Source of the DNA: Moraxellaceae bacterium
Lineage (GTDB): Bacteria > Pseudomonadota > Gammaproteobacteria > Pseudomonadales > Moraxellaceae
Length of the DNA stretch: 64,000 nt
Assembly (NCBI GenBank): GCA_030680295.1
Contig: JAUXVU010000023.1
Span: forward strand, 1,021,678-1,085,677
Direction of reading: 5' to 3'
The notes beneath the pieces are model-generated. The model ran no database searches, was not told the DNA's origin, and saw only the letters and a list, made by a program, of their open reading frames with translations. Of the stretch, positions 42,693 through 53,264 are shown piece after piece. The translations under genes and the position numbers were made by a program. Position 1 is the first letter of the stretch. Each line of letters opens with the position of its first letter.

Positions 42693-43855
42693 TGATGGCG
42701 CCTGTAGTCATTCTCGGGACCGGTTTAGCCGGCTATACCTTGGCGCGGGAGTTGCGCAAGCTCGATGCTGAGCGTCCGCTGCTGCTGATCTCGCAGGATG
42801 ACGGCCGCAGTTACTCCAAACCTATGCTCTCTAATGCGCTGAGCAAAGGCAAAACAGCTGATGCACTCGCGATGGCTACACCCGAAGTAATGGCCGAGCA
42901 GTTAAACGCAACAGTGCGTGCTGGCGCTACTGTCAGTGCGATTGATGCTGCGGCCAAAACCATCAGCGTCGATGGCGAAACCATTGCTTATTCAGACTTG
43001 GTGCTGGCGATAGGTGCTGACGTGTTTCGTCCGCCACTGGCTGGTGATGGCTGTGATCAGGTTTACTCGGTTAATGACCTTGAAGACTATGCACGCTTCC
43101 GCACCGTGCTGGGTGAAGACAAGCAGCGCAAAGTACTCATTATTGGTGGCGGACTCATTGGTTGTGAATTTGCCAATGACTTAGCGGCAAGCGGCTATCC
43201 GGTTGCCTTAGTTGAGCCTATGGGTCGTCCATTACCAACATTGTTGCCAGAACGCGCTTCTTCTGCAGTTGCTGAAGGATTAGCTTCGCTGGGTGTGCAG
43301 TTCCATTTTGGCGCTAGTGTCACAGCGGTGAACAAAGCAGACAAAGGTGTTGTGGTTACCTTAGCTGATGGAAGCGAAGTTCAGGCTGATATCGTGTTAT
43401 CTGCTATTGGTTTACGCCCACGCACTGGTTTGGCGCAAGCTGCAGGTCTTGATGTGGTGCGTGGCATTGTCACCAATCGCCTATTACAAACCAGCAACGC
43501 TAACATTTATGCGCTGGGTGATTGTGCCGAAGTGGAAGGCAAAGTGTTGATGTATGTGTTGCCCTTGATGGCGGCGGCGCGTGCACTGGCTAAAACATTG
43601 GCGGGTACACCAACACCTGTTAGTTATCCAGCCATGCCGGTACAAATTAAAACGCCGGTATGCCCTGTGGTGGTGTCGCCAGTAACACCGCAAACAGCCG
43701 GCGCTTGGCAAATAGAAGCAGACGGACCTAATGTGAAAGCATGCTTTACCAGTGAATCAGGTCAGTTACTTGGTTTTGCCTTAACGGGTAGCTTTGCCAG
43801 CAATATGCAGGTGAAGTCAGAGTTAGCCAGAGCATTACCGCCAATCTTGATGTAA
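42692..43855 (+). CDS. rubB: NAD(P)H rubredoxin reductase
   Basis: A 387-residue FAD enzyme that passes electrons from NAD(P)H to rubredoxin. GTGLAGYTLAREL is the N-terminal FAD-binding motif, IIGGGLIGCEFANDL the central NAD(P)H-binding motif, and NIYALGDCAEVEGKV the second FAD-binding block. The pattern GRSYSKPMLSNALSKGK is specific to this family. It overlaps the rubredoxin stop by one base, so the pair is translationally coupled. In Pseudomonas the pair feeds alkane hydroxylases or peroxide and superoxide scavenging systems; here the adjacent rubrerythrin is the likely acceptor. Confidence 0.95.
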   Translation: MMAPVVILGTGLAGYTLARELRKLDAERPLLLISQDDGRSYSKPMLSNALSKGKTADALAMATPEVMAEQLNATVRAGATVSAIDAAAKTISVDGETIAYSDLVLAIGADVFRPPLAGDGCDQVYSVNDLEDYARFRTVLGEDKQRKVLIIGGGLIGCEFANDLAASGYPVALVEPMGRPLPTLLPERASSAVAEGLASLGVQFHFGASVTAVNKADKGVVVTLADGSEVQADIVLSAIGLRPRTGLAQAAGLDVVRGIVTNRLLQTSNANIYALGDCAEVEGKVLMYVLPLMAAARALAKTLAGTPTPVSYPAMPVQIKTPVCPVVVSPVTPQTAGAWQIEADGPNVKACFTSESGQLLGFALTGSFASNMQVKSELARALPPILM

Positions 43856-43863
43856 ACCAAGCG

Positions 43864-44664
43864 TCATTCGCCCAGAGCTTTTGCCTTCATCATAAGCTCT
43901 GTGGCGGTGGCGGAATTTCGACGCACGCCTTCACCTGTGCGATACATTTCTGATAACTCCATCATGGCTTTGCCATAACCTAAGTCGGCAGCACGTTGAT
44001 ACCACTCTGCTGCTCTGCTGCTATTTTTGCGCACACCAGATCCGTTTCGGTACATTTGCCCTAAGTTGAACTGAGCTTCAACAACACCCTGTGTGGCGGC
44101 TCGTTCATACCAGTTGGCGGCAAAGCGTTTATTCATGGTTAAGCCGGTGCCGCTGTCATACATTAGGCCAACGTTATTTTGTGCTAAAGGGTGGCCCAGC
44201 TCCGCAGCACGTAACATCAGTGTGGCGGCAGCGCGATGATCGACGCTTAAGCCACGGCCATTGCTGTAGGCAGTAGCGAGGGCATAAAGTGCCGGAGGAT
44301 AGTCACGCTCAATGGCTAATCGAAACCACGTATTGGCAACGGCATGATCTTGCTTGACGCCTAAGCCGCTGGCATACAAAGCACCTAAGTTATATTGCGC
44401 CTGTGGCAGGCCTTGACGGGCGGCGCGGGTGTACCACTCTAAGGCTTTTTGCCGATTACGCATCACGCCTTCACCGTGGTAATACAAATTGCCTAAGTTG
44501 TATTGAGCTTCAGCTGAACCATCACGCGCTTGACGATGGAGCTCGCTAATGTCACCAGTTACTAAGCGCTCATTAGCTACACGGGGCACGGCATGTGCAA
44601 CAGTACTAAATAGCACTAGGCTTGCAATGAGGGTCAGTAGACCGCGCTTCAATATGTTCCACAT
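43864..44664 (-). CDS. Exported Sel1-repeat protein
   Basis: A 266-residue protein with a signal peptide (residues 1-25, ending AHA) and about six 36-residue Sel1 repeats, each with the AQYNLGNLYYHGEGV-type pattern, covering nearly all of the mature protein. Sel1 proteins are helical scaffolds for protein-protein contact. There is no catalytic domain. It converges on the rubredoxin reductase with an eight-base gap and is separated from recG by a terminator-like hairpin, so it is transcribed alone. Its partner is unknown. Confidence 0.9.
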   Translation of the reverse strand: MWNILKRGLLTLIASLVLFSTVAHAVPRVANERLVTGDISELHRQARDGSAEAQYNLGNLYYHGEGVMRNRQKALEWYTRAARQGLPQAQYNLGALYASGLGVKQDHAVANTWFRLAIERDYPPALYALATAYSNGRGLSVDHRAAATLMLRAAELGHPLAQNNVGLMYDSGTGLTMNKRFAANWYERAATQGVVEAQFNLGQMYRNGSGVRKNSSRAAEWYQRAADLGYGKAMMELSEMYRTGEGVRRNSATATELMMKAKALGE

Positions 44665-44686
44665 CCTAATGGCATCATCCGTAAAA

Positions 44687-44706
44687 AATCTAACTTAGGT
44701 TAGATT
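44687..44706 (-). terminator. Terminator-like hairpin after recG
   Basis: On the minus strand AATCTAAC and GTTAGATT pair around CTAA and are followed by a run of T. It lies 30 bases after the recG stop and before the Sel1 gene. The stem is AT-rich, so efficiency may be moderate. Confidence 0.6.
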
Positions 44707-44735
44707 AAGTGAATGTAGAAGGCGCAACAAGCCCA

Positions 44736-46820
44736 TTAGACCTGCGTATAGTCGCCTTGTTTCAATAACCAGCGGGTTATTAGGTAGTCACCACTCGCTT
44801 TAGGGTCTTGCATCAAGTGCATGGCTAAGGCACGAGCATCGTCGAGTAACTCATGGTCGCGTAATAGGTCGGCAATTTTGAAGCTGATATCACCGGTTTG
44901 ACGGGTGCCCAGCACTTCGCCAGGACCACGTATTTGTAAGTCATGTTCGGCAATAACAAAACCATCTTGTGAGTCGCGCATAATCTGTAAACGTTGGCGT
45001 GCCTGTTGTGAGGTCGGCGACTGATACAGCAGCACACAGAAGCTGGCCAGCGCCCCACGACCCACACGACCACGTAATTGATGGAGCTGAGACAAACCCA
45101 GCCGCTCAGGATTCTCAATTACCATCAGGCTGGCATTGGGCACATCCACACCCACTTCGATGACTGTTGTTGCTACCAACACCGAAATTTGCCCGGCCGC
45201 AAAGGCGGCCATCATGTCGGCCTTTTCGCTAGATTTGAGTTGGCCATGGACTAGACCAATGGTGATTTCAGGCAGACTGGTTTGCAGCAGCTCACAGGCG
45301 ACTTGTGCGGCCTGTGCCTGAATTTGCTCGGACTCATCAATGAGTGTGCATACCCAATAAACCTGCTGTCCTGTACTGACGTGTGCGCGAATTCGCTGAA
45401 TTAATTCATCACGGCGTTGGCTACTTAAAATGACGGTTTGAATCGGCTGTCGACCGGGCGGCAGCTCATCAATAATGGAGGTGTCTAAATCACCATAAGC
45501 ACTCATGGCCAAGGTGCGTGGAATGGGTGTAGCAGTCATGATGAGCTGATGTGGTTGTATGCCAGCAGCCTGACCTTTGCGGGTAAGCGCTAGGCGCTGC
45601 TCAACCCCAAAGCGGTGTTGTTCATCAATAATGACGAGTCCTAGGCGTTGGTAGTTCACCGCCTCTTGAAATAGCGCATGGGTGCCAATCACTAGCTGCA
45701 CATCACCATTGGCTAAACCTGCCAGAACCGGCCGTCGTTGGGCTGTGGTTAAACGTCCACTAAGCCAGCCGATTTTGATGCCCAGTGGTTCAAGCCAACT
45801 GCTAAATCGTTGGTAGTGTTGTTCGGCCAGAATTTCGGTGGGCGCCATGATGGCAACTTGCCAGCCAGCGGCTAATGCTGGGCATGCACTTAAGGCGGCC
45901 ACCACGGTTTTACCCGCACCAACGTCACCTTGTAACAAGCGCAGCATGGCTTGAGGTTTGCTCATGTCAGCGACGATTTCGCTTAACACGCGTTGTTGGG
46001 CAGCGGTTAGGTCAAAGCTTAGTTCAGCCAAAAAGCGCTGGCTTAAGTCATTGGCTGATGTGATGGCAGGCGCATTAATGCGTCGCTGCTGGCGTCGTCG
46101 TTGCAACATGCCTAACTGATGCGCAACCAGCTCTTCAAACGCCAATCGTTGCTGCGCCGGGTGTAGGCCTTGGCGTAGCAGATCACGATTGGTTTGTGGT
46201 GGTGGCGCATGCACTAAACGCAGGGCATCGTGTAGTCGCCAACCCAGCGTGTGTTGTGCTGGCAATCGATCAATGAGCGCGTCAGCATCATCGAGCAGAG
46301 GTAAGGCGCGAGTGATGAGCTCACGAAGGCGGCGCTGCGTTAAGCCCTCGACCAAGGGATAAACAGGCGTCAGGCTGAGTTCATCACTGCTGCTCAAGTC
46401 TTCGGTAATCGGTAATGACTCCGGGTGCACCATCTCTGGCCCAGCTGGACCGGCACGCACTTCGCCATAAACACGAATACGCAGGCCGGCAGGGTAGTTG
46501 TCTTTTTGCGCCATACGAAAATGAAAGTAGCGCAGGGTTAGGCTGCCAGTGCCGTCATGCAGTCGCACCAACAAGGCACGGCGTCGACCATTGGCGATAT
46601 CGGCCAAGCGAACCTCGCCTTCACACACCACCGACATGCCCGGCATTAATCCACCCATGGGGGTAATACGGGTGCGGTCTTCGTAATGGCGTGGCAGCAG
46701 GAATAGCAGGTCTTGTATGTTGTGAATGCCTAAGCGCTGAAGACGCTGCGCCAAGGCAGGGCCTACGCCTTTAAGCTGGTCTATATTGCGTGTTTGCAGG
46801 TAGCCGGCCAGTTCTGTCAT
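44736..46820 (-). CDS. recG: ATP-dependent DNA helicase RecG
   Basis: RecG remodels stalled replication forks and Holliday junctions. In 694 residues (E. coli 693) it has an N-terminal wedge/OB domain (LKGVGPALAQRLQRLGI) and superfamily 2 helicase motifs: GDVGAGKTVVA (Walker A), IIDEQHRFGV (DEQH), MTATPIPRTLA, and GRVGRGALASFCVLLY. The start lies one base after the oxyR stop, so both belong to one transcription unit, the same arrangement as in Pseudomonas. Confidence 0.98.
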   Translation of the reverse strand: MTELAGYLQTRNIDQLKGVGPALAQRLQRLGIHNIQDLLFLLPRHYEDRTRITPMGGLMPGMSVVCEGEVRLADIANGRRRALLVRLHDGTGSLTLRYFHFRMAQKDNYPAGLRIRVYGEVRAGPAGPEMVHPESLPITEDLSSSDELSLTPVYPLVEGLTQRRLRELITRALPLLDDADALIDRLPAQHTLGWRLHDALRLVHAPPPQTNRDLLRQGLHPAQQRLAFEELVAHQLGMLQRRRQQRRINAPAITSANDLSQRFLAELSFDLTAAQQRVLSEIVADMSKPQAMLRLLQGDVGAGKTVVAALSACPALAAGWQVAIMAPTEILAEQHYQRFSSWLEPLGIKIGWLSGRLTTAQRRPVLAGLANGDVQLVIGTHALFQEAVNYQRLGLVIIDEQHRFGVEQRLALTRKGQAAGIQPHQLIMTATPIPRTLAMSAYGDLDTSIIDELPPGRQPIQTVILSSQRRDELIQRIRAHVSTGQQVYWVCTLIDESEQIQAQAAQVACELLQTSLPEITIGLVHGQLKSSEKADMMAAFAAGQISVLVATTVIEVGVDVPNASLMVIENPERLGLSQLHQLRGRVGRGALASFCVLLYQSPTSQQARQRLQIMRDSQDGFVIAEHDLQIRGPGEVLGTRQTGDISFKIADLLRDHELLDDARALAMHLMQDPKASGDYLITRWLLKQGDYTQV

Positions 46821-46821
46821 G

Positions 46822-47721
46822 TCAGTCTGCGACGGGCTCAGTGCCAGGCAATTGCAAGTCCATTAAGCAGCGGGTTAGCTCTTCCAATGCGCGCTGGCGG
46901 GGGAAGCGATAACGACTGGCTAATAAGACTTGGCGTGATGGCGCGGGCTTTAGCGCTTTGGCTAGTACGTCATCATCAATCATTTGCTGTTCGGCAGACG
47001 CGGGAATGAGTGTTAGTCCTAATCCAGAGGCCACCATATGTCGCAGTGTCATCAAAGAGCTGCCGGGCATGGCATTGGGGCTTTGTTGGCCTAGTGCGCA
47101 GGTTTCTAACACTTGGTCGCGGAAGCAATGGCCTTCACCCAACATTAACACCGGGCTATCGCTTAATAGGCTGGAGTTAACCGTGGCGCGGCTTTCCCAT
47201 TCGTGCCCGCTGGGAATTAATAACTTAAAGTCTTCATTGAAAATAGGGGTGACCCGCGTTTCTGGCGGTTCAAACGGGTGTGCGACCAAAATGGCGTCTA
47301 GCGCGCCATGGTTGAGTCGTTCGGCCAAAACATGGGTGTAGTTTTCCTCTAGATACAGTTTTAGTCGGCTATTTTTGCGTTTGATCTGGCGAATAAGTTC
47401 GGGAAAAACAAAAGGGCCTATGGTGAAAATAGCGCCTAAGCGTAAGGGCTCGGCAAACTCATCTTTGGCATGGTGTGCCATGCGCTCAAGGCGGTCGGCC
47501 TCACTTAACACGGTTTGTGCTTGTTTGATCAGCGCCTCGCCGGTTGGTGTGACCAGCACACCATGCCGGTGACGCTCAAAAATCACCATATTCAGTGAGT
47601 CTTCTAGCTTTTTGATGGCTACCGACAAGGTGGGCTGCGACACATGGCAGCGCTCGGCCGCACGGCCAAAATGCAGCTCTTGCGACAACACCACTAAATA
47701 ACGTAGCTCAGTCAGGGTCAT
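46822..47721 (-). CDS. oxyR: Hydrogen peroxide-sensing regulator OxyR
   Basis: A LysR-type regulator of 299 residues. The N-terminal helix-turn-helix reads FGRAAERCHVSQPTLSVAIKKLE. The redox-active cysteines are Cys199 and Cys208, in HCFRDQVLETC, at exactly the positions known for E. coli OxyR. On oxidation they form a disulfide that switches on peroxide defence genes. It is transcribed with recG. A rubrerythrin/rubredoxin/reductase set lies a few kilobases away and is a plausible target, though no OxyR site was identified there. Confidence 0.96.
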   Translation of the reverse strand: MTLTELRYLVVLSQELHFGRAAERCHVSQPTLSVAIKKLEDSLNMVIFERHRHGVLVTPTGEALIKQAQTVLSEADRLERMAHHAKDEFAEPLRLGAIFTIGPFVFPELIRQIKRKNSRLKLYLEENYTHVLAERLNHGALDAILVAHPFEPPETRVTPIFNEDFKLLIPSGHEWESRATVNSSLLSDSPVLMLGEGHCFRDQVLETCALGQQSPNAMPGSSLMTLRHMVASGLGLTLIPASAEQQMIDDDVLAKALKPAPSRQVLLASRYRFPRQRALEELTRCLMDLQLPGTEPVAD

Positions 47722-47786
47722 GATGAAATCCGTGGCAAAATGCAGTCATGGTCACAATTAAGTGACGCTATCGAATTTAGCGACTT

Positions 47787-48632
47787 ATGGCAAAGATATT
47801 AATCGTTGGCGCAGGTGATGTGGGTGGTCGTTTGGCCTGTTTATTGGCGGCACAGCAGCATGAAGTGTATGCCCTGCGACGTCAGCCTGTGCCGTTGGCA
47901 GGCGTGCAGCTGATCAGCGCTGATGTTACACGTGCTGAAACGCTGACTGCTTTGCCTAAGGGCTTAGACATAGTGGTGTTTGCCTTAAGTGCTGGTGCTG
48001 GCGGTGAAGAGGCTTATCAGCGCGTGTACCTTGAAGGTACGCGGAATGTGTTGACGGCACTGCAAGATCAATCGTTGCAGCATGTGTTTTGGCTGTCGTC
48101 CACCGGTGTTTATGGCGAGTGTCAGGGGGAGTGGATAGACGAATCCACGCCTGCACAGCCAGCAACAGCAACGGGCAAGGTGTTATTAGCCGCCGAGCGC
48201 TGTGTGCAGAGTTTTTCATGGCCATCCACCATGGTGCGATTGGGTGGTTTGTACGGACCGGGACGTCATCGTTTGTTGCGTTGGGTGCAGTCTGGCAAAG
48301 CCGTGCAGATTAGCCCGCCGAGTTGGAGCAACCGTATTCATGTAGCCGATGCGGCGGGCTTTTTAGCGCATTTATGCGCACGAGTCATAACCGGTCAGCC
48401 AGTATTGCCACTGTATTTAGCTGTGGATGATGCGCCCACGCCGCAGGCTGAAGTGCTGACGTGGTTGGCTGAACAAATGCAGCTGTCAGCACCGCCCGCA
48501 TTGACCGTAGATGCTCCGACTCAGGGCAAGCGAATACGCAATCAGGGTTTGCGTGAGACGGGTTATCAGTTCATGTTTCCCGATTATCGTGCGGGCTACA
48601 CACAGGTCCTTCAGTTGGCAAAAGGCGCCTAA
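47787..48632 (+). CDS. SDR-family NAD(P)-dependent protein, YeeZ-like
   Basis: A 281-residue extended short-chain-dehydrogenase-type protein. The N-terminal dinucleotide-binding motif is LIVGAGDVGGRLA, and the central segment WLSSTGVYGECQGEWIDEST contains the YGE-type pattern of epimerase-like proteins, although the classical YxxxK catalytic pair is altered. It resembles YeeZ/YbjT-like proteins whose substrate is not established. It is divergent from oxyR with a 65-base gap. Confidence 0.8.
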   Translation: MAKILIVGAGDVGGRLACLLAAQQHEVYALRRQPVPLAGVQLISADVTRAETLTALPKGLDIVVFALSAGAGGEEAYQRVYLEGTRNVLTALQDQSLQHVFWLSSTGVYGECQGEWIDESTPAQPATATGKVLLAAERCVQSFSWPSTMVRLGGLYGPGRHRLLRWVQSGKAVQISPPSWSNRIHVADAAGFLAHLCARVITGQPVLPLYLAVDDAPTPQAEVLTWLAEQMQLSAPPALTVDAPTQGKRIRNQGLRETGYQFMFPDYRAGYTQVLQLAKGA

Positions 48633-48669
48633 TTTTTCACCAAAATAACATTTGTTGCAGTATCATGAC

Positions 48670-48723
48670 GCCCTCGAACATTTGTTACTGATTAAGCGGT
48701 CAAAGAACCGCGCTCCCGAGGGC
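48670..48723 (+). other. Structured leader of the lipoprotein hydrolase gene
   Basis: GCCCTCG (48670-48676) can pair with CGAGGGC (48717-48723), enclosing a smaller hairpin GCGGT/ACCGC (48696-48711). The right arm of the outer stem contains the only Shine-Dalgarno-like sequence (GAGGG), four bases from the ATG at 48727, so pairing would hide the ribosome binding site. A direct repeat AACATTTGTT (48647-48656 and 48677-48686) overlaps the same region. Confidence 0.45.
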
Positions 48724-48726
48724 ACT

Positions 48727-50655
48727 ATGCAAAAATGGTTGGCGTTACCTATTCTGTCTCTAGTCGTTGTGATGACTGCTTGTAGCAATAACGAAGATGA
48801 TGTGCGCTCTGGTGGGCCCGGCACCGGCGGACCAGACATAGTCCAACCAGTTCAACGTGTCTCTGCCTCTAAGCTGCCTACACCTATTGTGAGTGCTGAA
48901 GGTGCAGCGTCATGTGCTCGCAATGAGGCACTTGAAGGTGGTCGCAACTATCGTGTTGAGCTGACCTCCGCCAGTGGCGAGTCAATTATTTTTCAAGTTA
49001 TCGAACCCAAAACGATTAATTGCACGGCGGGTAACCCGCTAATGTTGCATGGTCATGGGTTTGGCGGTTCGCGCGTGGTTGATCCTGCCGGTAGCTTTCT
49101 TGAGCGCTTACAAGACAATGGTTATGCCGTTATCAGTATTGACCAGCGTGGCTTTGGTGAAAGTAGTGGCACAGTGCGCGTTATGGACCCTAATTTTGAG
49201 GGTCGTGACTTGCTGCAAATTTTGGATTGGGCCGAAGAAAATTTAGATTATTTAGCGCATGAGCGTCGTGGTAACGAAGCGTTTAATTTGGTTGCTGGTG
49301 CGACGGGCAGCAGTTATGGCGGCATGTATCAGCTGTTGCTGCACAATATGGATCGTGAAAAACAACGACTAGATGTATTGACGCCAGATATTACGCCGCA
49401 TGATTTACGTGTGGCGCTAAATCCGGGAAACACCGTGAAGTCAGCGTGGGCCCTACTGTTGGTGGTGGGTGGTGAAGCGGGTGCTACTCAGCCGCTTATT
49501 CAAGGGCTTGATCCTGTTATAAAAGAAACCTTGTTGCGCGGCGCTGTGTTTAATCGCATTCATGATGGTGCGCTGCCGTTTTTCTACTATCACAGTGCTA
49601 AATATTTCTTGGATGCAAAGCCGGTGTCTGAGCAAGACCCGATTAGTTTTGCCGCAGGCTCACTGTCAGGCAGCAATGCCTACGAAGTTGAAGCGGTAAA
49701 ACCGCTGCCAATTGATATCTTGTTTACACAAGGCATGCGTGACACGTTATTTAACTTTAATGAGGCTTGGAAAAGTTTCACGGAATACCAAGCGTTAGGT
49801 GGTGATGTACGTTTATTTACGCATGAGTCGGGCCATATTTTACCCGGTACACAAACGGTAATTTCACAATTAGGGCCACTTAATATGGTGCTTGACCCGT
49901 TATTAGGCGGATTAAATAGCGCCGGCGTTAGCCTGCCAGACCTACAGGGACCGGCCGGAAGTAATGCATGTGGTGAGTTGTCACGAGATGACGTCACGTT
50001 GGCCTTCCTAAATGAAAAACTGTCACCCCCTTCTGCCGAAACAAACAAGCCAGAAGTCACCGCTGGATTGACGTTGCTAAAAGACAAAGTGTGTTTGTCG
50101 ATGGGTGACAAAGATGCTGAGTGGGTGGACTTTGATGCGATTGATGCATCAGGTGAAGCGATTGCTATACCTGCTAGCCTTATTCCCGTGCCAAATTCGG
50201 TGTTGGGCGTCACCAGTCTTTTAGCGCCTACCTTTATTGAGATTTTGCCACCAGCTGCTGGTCAGACATTGGCAGGCATTGGCAAGTTAGACGTTAACTT
50301 GGCTATTCCCGGTGTGCCACTGAATGGTTGTGATGTGGCCGCTATGATTCCGTCTGTGCTGAAAGATATTCTGCCAGTGACCGCGTGTGATGCCATCATC
50401 CATGTTGGTTGGGGCGCACGACGTGGTATGGCAGCACCACGACTGCTTGATGAGCAAATCACGCCGTTACGTGGTTTGGGTGCGCATCAGATAGACATGG
50501 TGGGTGTGGCAGATCGAATTGCCGATGATGAGAGCGTGGGCTTGCTGGTGTACGGTTATAACTTGCAGTTCTTGACTAGCTTGTCGCGCGATTTGTTGGT
50601 GCCGGCCGTGAGCATCACCGGCACCGTTAAACCACCGCTGTTGGGTGCTAATTAA
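48727..50655 (+). CDS. Lipoprotein with alpha/beta hydrolase domain
   Basis: A 642-residue protein. The N-terminus is a lipoprotein signal with lipobox VMTAC, so it is likely anchored in a membrane facing the periplasm or outside. An alpha/beta hydrolase domain fills about residues 75-400: oxyanion region [11 protein letters not shown], then [12 protein letters not shown], and the nucleophile elbow GSSYGG with Ser196. The acid Asp is probably in [13 protein letters not shown] and the His in [10 protein letters not shown]. This resembles the S15/CocE-like acyl or peptidase group. The C-terminal 240 residues show no motif I recognise. The start at 48727 is chosen because of the lipoprotein signal. 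The substrate is unknown. Confidence 0.8.
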   Translation: MQKWLALPILSLVVVMTACSNNEDDVRSGGPGTGGPDIVQPVQRVSASKLPTPIVSAEGAASCARNEALEGGRNYRVELTSASGESIIFQVIEPKTINCTAGNPLMLHGHGFGGSRVVDPAGSFLERLQDNGYAVISIDQRGFGESSGTVRVMDPNFEGRDLLQILDWAEENLDYLAHERRGNEAFNLVAGATGSSYGGMYQLLLHNMDREKQRLDVLTPDITPHDLRVALNPGNTVKSAWALLLVVGGEAGATQPLIQGLDPVIKETLLRGAVFNRIHDGALPFFYYHSAKYFLDAKPVSEQDPISFAAGSLSGSNAYEVEAVKPLPIDILFTQGMRDTLFNFNEAWKSFTEYQALGGDVRLFTHESGHILPGTQTVISQLGPLNMVLDPLLGGLNSAGVSLPDLQGPAGSNACGELSRDDVTLAFLNEKLSPPSAETNKPEVTAGLTLLKDKVCLSMGDKDAEWVDFDAIDASGEAIAIPASLIPVPNSVLGVTSLLAPTFIEILPPAAGQTLAGIGKLDVNLAIPGVPLNGCDVAAMIPSVLKDILPVTACDAIIHVGWGARRGMAAPRLLDEQITPLRGLGAHQIDMVGVADRIADDESVGLLVYGYNLQFLTSLSRDLLVPAVSITGTVKPPLLGAN

Positions 50656-51035
50656 CTCGGGATACAGACGATACCGTCCATTTCCACTAACGCGTTACGC
50701 GGCAGCGAGGCCACACCAATGGCCGCGCGTGCCGGGTAAGGCTGCTGAAAGTAGCGCGCCATAATTTCATTGACCATGGCAAAGTGGCCCAAGTCTGTCA
50801 GGAAGATATTGAGCTTGGCGATGTCGTTAAAGCCAGCACCTGAAGCCTCGACGACTGCTTTCAAATTCTCAAACACTTGAATGATTTGCGCCTCAATGCC
50901 GTCGACCATAGTCATGGTGGCAGGATCTAAACCAATTTGGCCGGATAAGTACACGGTATTGCCCACTTTCACGGCCTGTGAATACGTGCCAATAGCCGCC
51001 GGAGCTTGGTTGGTTTGGATAATTGAACGATTCAT
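50652..51035 (-). CDS. ridA: RidA family enamine/imine deaminase
   Basis: A 127-residue RidA/YjgF protein that hydrolyses reactive 2-aminoacrylate and related enamines produced by PLP enzymes. The start [21 protein letters not shown], the [10 protein letters not shown] block and the C-terminal pattern [14 protein letters not shown] with the catalytic arginine in the PARAAIGV segment fit the family. ATG 51035 has the SD GGAG; a longer frame upstream would start inside spoT. It follows spoT directly and overlaps the 3' end of the convergent hydrolase gene by four bases. Confidence 0.94.
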   Translation of the reverse strand: MNRSIIQTNQAPAAIGTYSQAVKVGNTVYLSGQIGLDPATMTMVDGIEAQIIQVFENLKAVVEASGAGFNDIAKLNIFLTDLGHFAMVNEIMARYFQQPYPARAAIGVASLPRNALVEMDGIVCIPS

Positions 51036-51054
51036 AACATCTCCAACAGTAGGT

Positions 51055-53187
51055 TTAAGCGCGATGACGCACGACACGGTCAATGCCGTTAAGTACACGT
51101 AACCGCTTGATGATTTGCGCCAAATGAATACGGTCGCGCACGCTAAGGCCTAAATGAATAGTGCCGTGATGAGCACCTTTTTCTTCCGCATTTACAAAGT
51201 CGATATTGGCGTCACTATCAGTGACGATGCGGGCAATAATAGCTAACATGCCGCGTTGATTAACCAATGAAATTCGCAGCTCGCTCTGGAATTCACGGTC
51301 AACCTTGTCGGCCCAGCGCAAAGGCATGCACTTGTCTGGACTATTACGTAGTTCGGCCGCCATGTTTTGGCACTTATAACGATGGATCACAATACCGCGC
51401 CCGGCACTTAAGTGCCCCATGATTTGATCGCCAGGCAGTGGCCAGCAACAACGCGCATATGACACCACTAGCCCTTCGGTGCCTCGAATGGCAATGCCAG
51501 CACCTTTACTAGCCGTTTTGTTGTTGGTTTTTTTCGACTCAATGAGGTCGCTGCCCGGAATCAAGCGACGAGCAATAATTTGCGGTAGTAAATTGCCCAT
51601 GCCAATTGCTTCTAGCATGGTATTGCTATCAGGCAGATTCAGTTCTTGTAGTACGCGCTGTATATCTTCATCAGGCAGGTCATCAAAGCGTTTGTCCATG
51701 GATGACAATGTTTTGTTTAGCAAACGCATGCCTAAATCATGCGACTCGCTTTGCTGCTGGTGTTTTAAGAAATGACGAATGCGTGTACGAGCGCGACTGG
51801 TTACTGCAAAGTCTAACCAAGCCGGATTTGGGCGCGCACCGGGTGCAGTAATAATTTCAACGGTTTGACCAGTGTTCAGCGGCAAGCTTAAAGGTGCTAG
51901 GCGATTATCCACACGTGCAGCAATGCAGGTGTCACCAATGTCGGAGTGCACCGCGTATGCAAAGTCTACCGGCGTGGCGCCTCGTTGCAGCGTTAAAATG
52001 CGTCCTTTCGGCGTGAATAAATAGACTTCATCTGGGAACAAATCAACCTTTACGCTTTCAATAAACTCTAGTGAGTCCCCTGCGCTAGTTTGCAGCTCTA
52101 ACAGTGACTTCATCCATTCGCGAGCACGTGTTTGCGAAGTGTTAGTAAAGCTATCGGACTTATAGAGCCAGTGTGCAGCAATACCATTACTGGCCATGGA
52201 CTCCATGGCGTCTGAGCGAATTTGTACTTCAATCGGCACCCCGCGTGGACCTTTCAGTACGGTATGCAGTGACTGATAACCATTGGTTTTGGGGATGGCG
52301 ATATAGTCTTTAAATTTGCCTGGAATCGGTTTGTACAAGTTGTGCACAATGCCTAGCGCGCGGTAACAGGCATCAACACTGTCGACCACCACGCGGAAAC
52401 CATAAATATCCATGATTTCATTAAATGAGCGGCGCTTTTCACGCATTTTTAAATAAATGCCGTACAGATGTTTTTCACGACCTATGACGCGGGCGCTTAA
52501 GCCTTCTTTACGTAAACGTTCGGCAATGCCAATTTCTAGGGTGGTCACCATTTCACGGCGATGGCCACGCGCAGCTAGTACGGCATTATGAATACGCTCA
52601 GCGCGCATGGGCCAAATAGCAGCAAAGCCTAAGTCTTCATATTCAATGCGAATGTCATTCATGCCCAAACGCATGGCAATCGGCGCATAAATTTCCAAGG
52701 TTTCGCGGGCGACACGTTTGCGCTTTTCAGGCGTCAGCACATCTAAGGTGCGCATATTGTGTAGCCGGTCAGCAAGTTTGACGACAATGACGCGGACATC
52801 TTGTGTCATCGCCATAATCATTTTGCGAAAATTTTCAGCTTGTGCTTCGGCCTTGGAGTTGAAGTGCACCTGAGTCAGCTTGGTCACACCATCCACTAAC
52901 TTGGTGACTTCTTCACCAAACTCGTCACATAACTCTTCTTTTGAAACGATAGTGTCTTCGATGACATCGTGCAGCATAGCCGCCATCAGGCTTTCGTGGT
53001 CCATGTGCATATCGCAGAGAATATGTGCGACTGCTAAGGGATGGGTAACGTAGGGGTCGCCGTTGCGGCGGAACTGGCCTAAGTGGGCTTGTTCCGAGAA
53101 CTCATAGGCACGGCGAACTGCTGCCACCTGTTGTGGTGTCAGATATTGATCTAGTCGTTGACAAAGGGCGTCTATGCCGGAGCTCAT
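51055..53187 (-). CDS. spoT: Bifunctional (p)ppGpp synthetase/hydrolase SpoT
   Basis: SpoT makes and degrades the stringent-response alarmone (p)ppGpp. In 710 residues (E. coli 702) the order is HD hydrolase, synthetase, TGS and ACT domains. The hydrolase motif HDVIEDT has His73 and Asp74, so hydrolase activity should be intact. The synthetase part keeps [20 protein letters not shown] and QSLHTVL. The TGS domain shows [13 protein letters not shown] and the C-terminal ACT domain [14 protein letters not shown]. It lies between rpoZ and ridA, the same grouping as in Pseudomonas and E. coli. Confidence 0.97.
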   Translation of the reverse strand: MSSGIDALCQRLDQYLTPQQVAAVRRAYEFSEQAHLGQFRRNGDPYVTHPLAVAHILCDMHMDHESLMAAMLHDVIEDTIVSKEELCDEFGEEVTKLVDGVTKLTQVHFNSKAEAQAENFRKMIMAMTQDVRVIVVKLADRLHNMRTLDVLTPEKRKRVARETLEIYAPIAMRLGMNDIRIEYEDLGFAAIWPMRAERIHNAVLAARGHRREMVTTLEIGIAERLRKEGLSARVIGREKHLYGIYLKMREKRRSFNEIMDIYGFRVVVDSVDACYRALGIVHNLYKPIPGKFKDYIAIPKTNGYQSLHTVLKGPRGVPIEVQIRSDAMESMASNGIAAHWLYKSDSFTNTSQTRAREWMKSLLELQTSAGDSLEFIESVKVDLFPDEVYLFTPKGRILTLQRGATPVDFAYAVHSDIGDTCIAARVDNRLAPLSLPLNTGQTVEIITAPGARPNPAWLDFAVTSRARTRIRHFLKHQQQSESHDLGMRLLNKTLSSMDKRFDDLPDEDIQRVLQELNLPDSNTMLEAIGMGNLLPQIIARRLIPGSDLIESKKTNNKTASKGAGIAIRGTEGLVVSYARCCWPLPGDQIMGHLSAGRGIVIHRYKCQNMAAELRNSPDKCMPLRWADKVDREFQSELRISLVNQRGMLAIIARIVTDSDANIDFVNAEEKGAHHGTIHLGLSVRDRIHLAQIIKRLRVLNGIDRVVRHRA

Positions 53188-53264
53188 GCATTGAGTCTCC
53201 GGCGCAGCAGACGTCGCGTCAAGTGTGCGCGAACGCCTGCGAGTGAAAAATTTTAGCGGGGTAA

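Noticed and set aside
51905..51913. A perfect DnaA box (TTATCCACA), which could hint at an origin
   Set aside because: It is a single copy inside the spoT coding region, with no AT-rich DNA or further boxes around it. Chance occurrence is likely.
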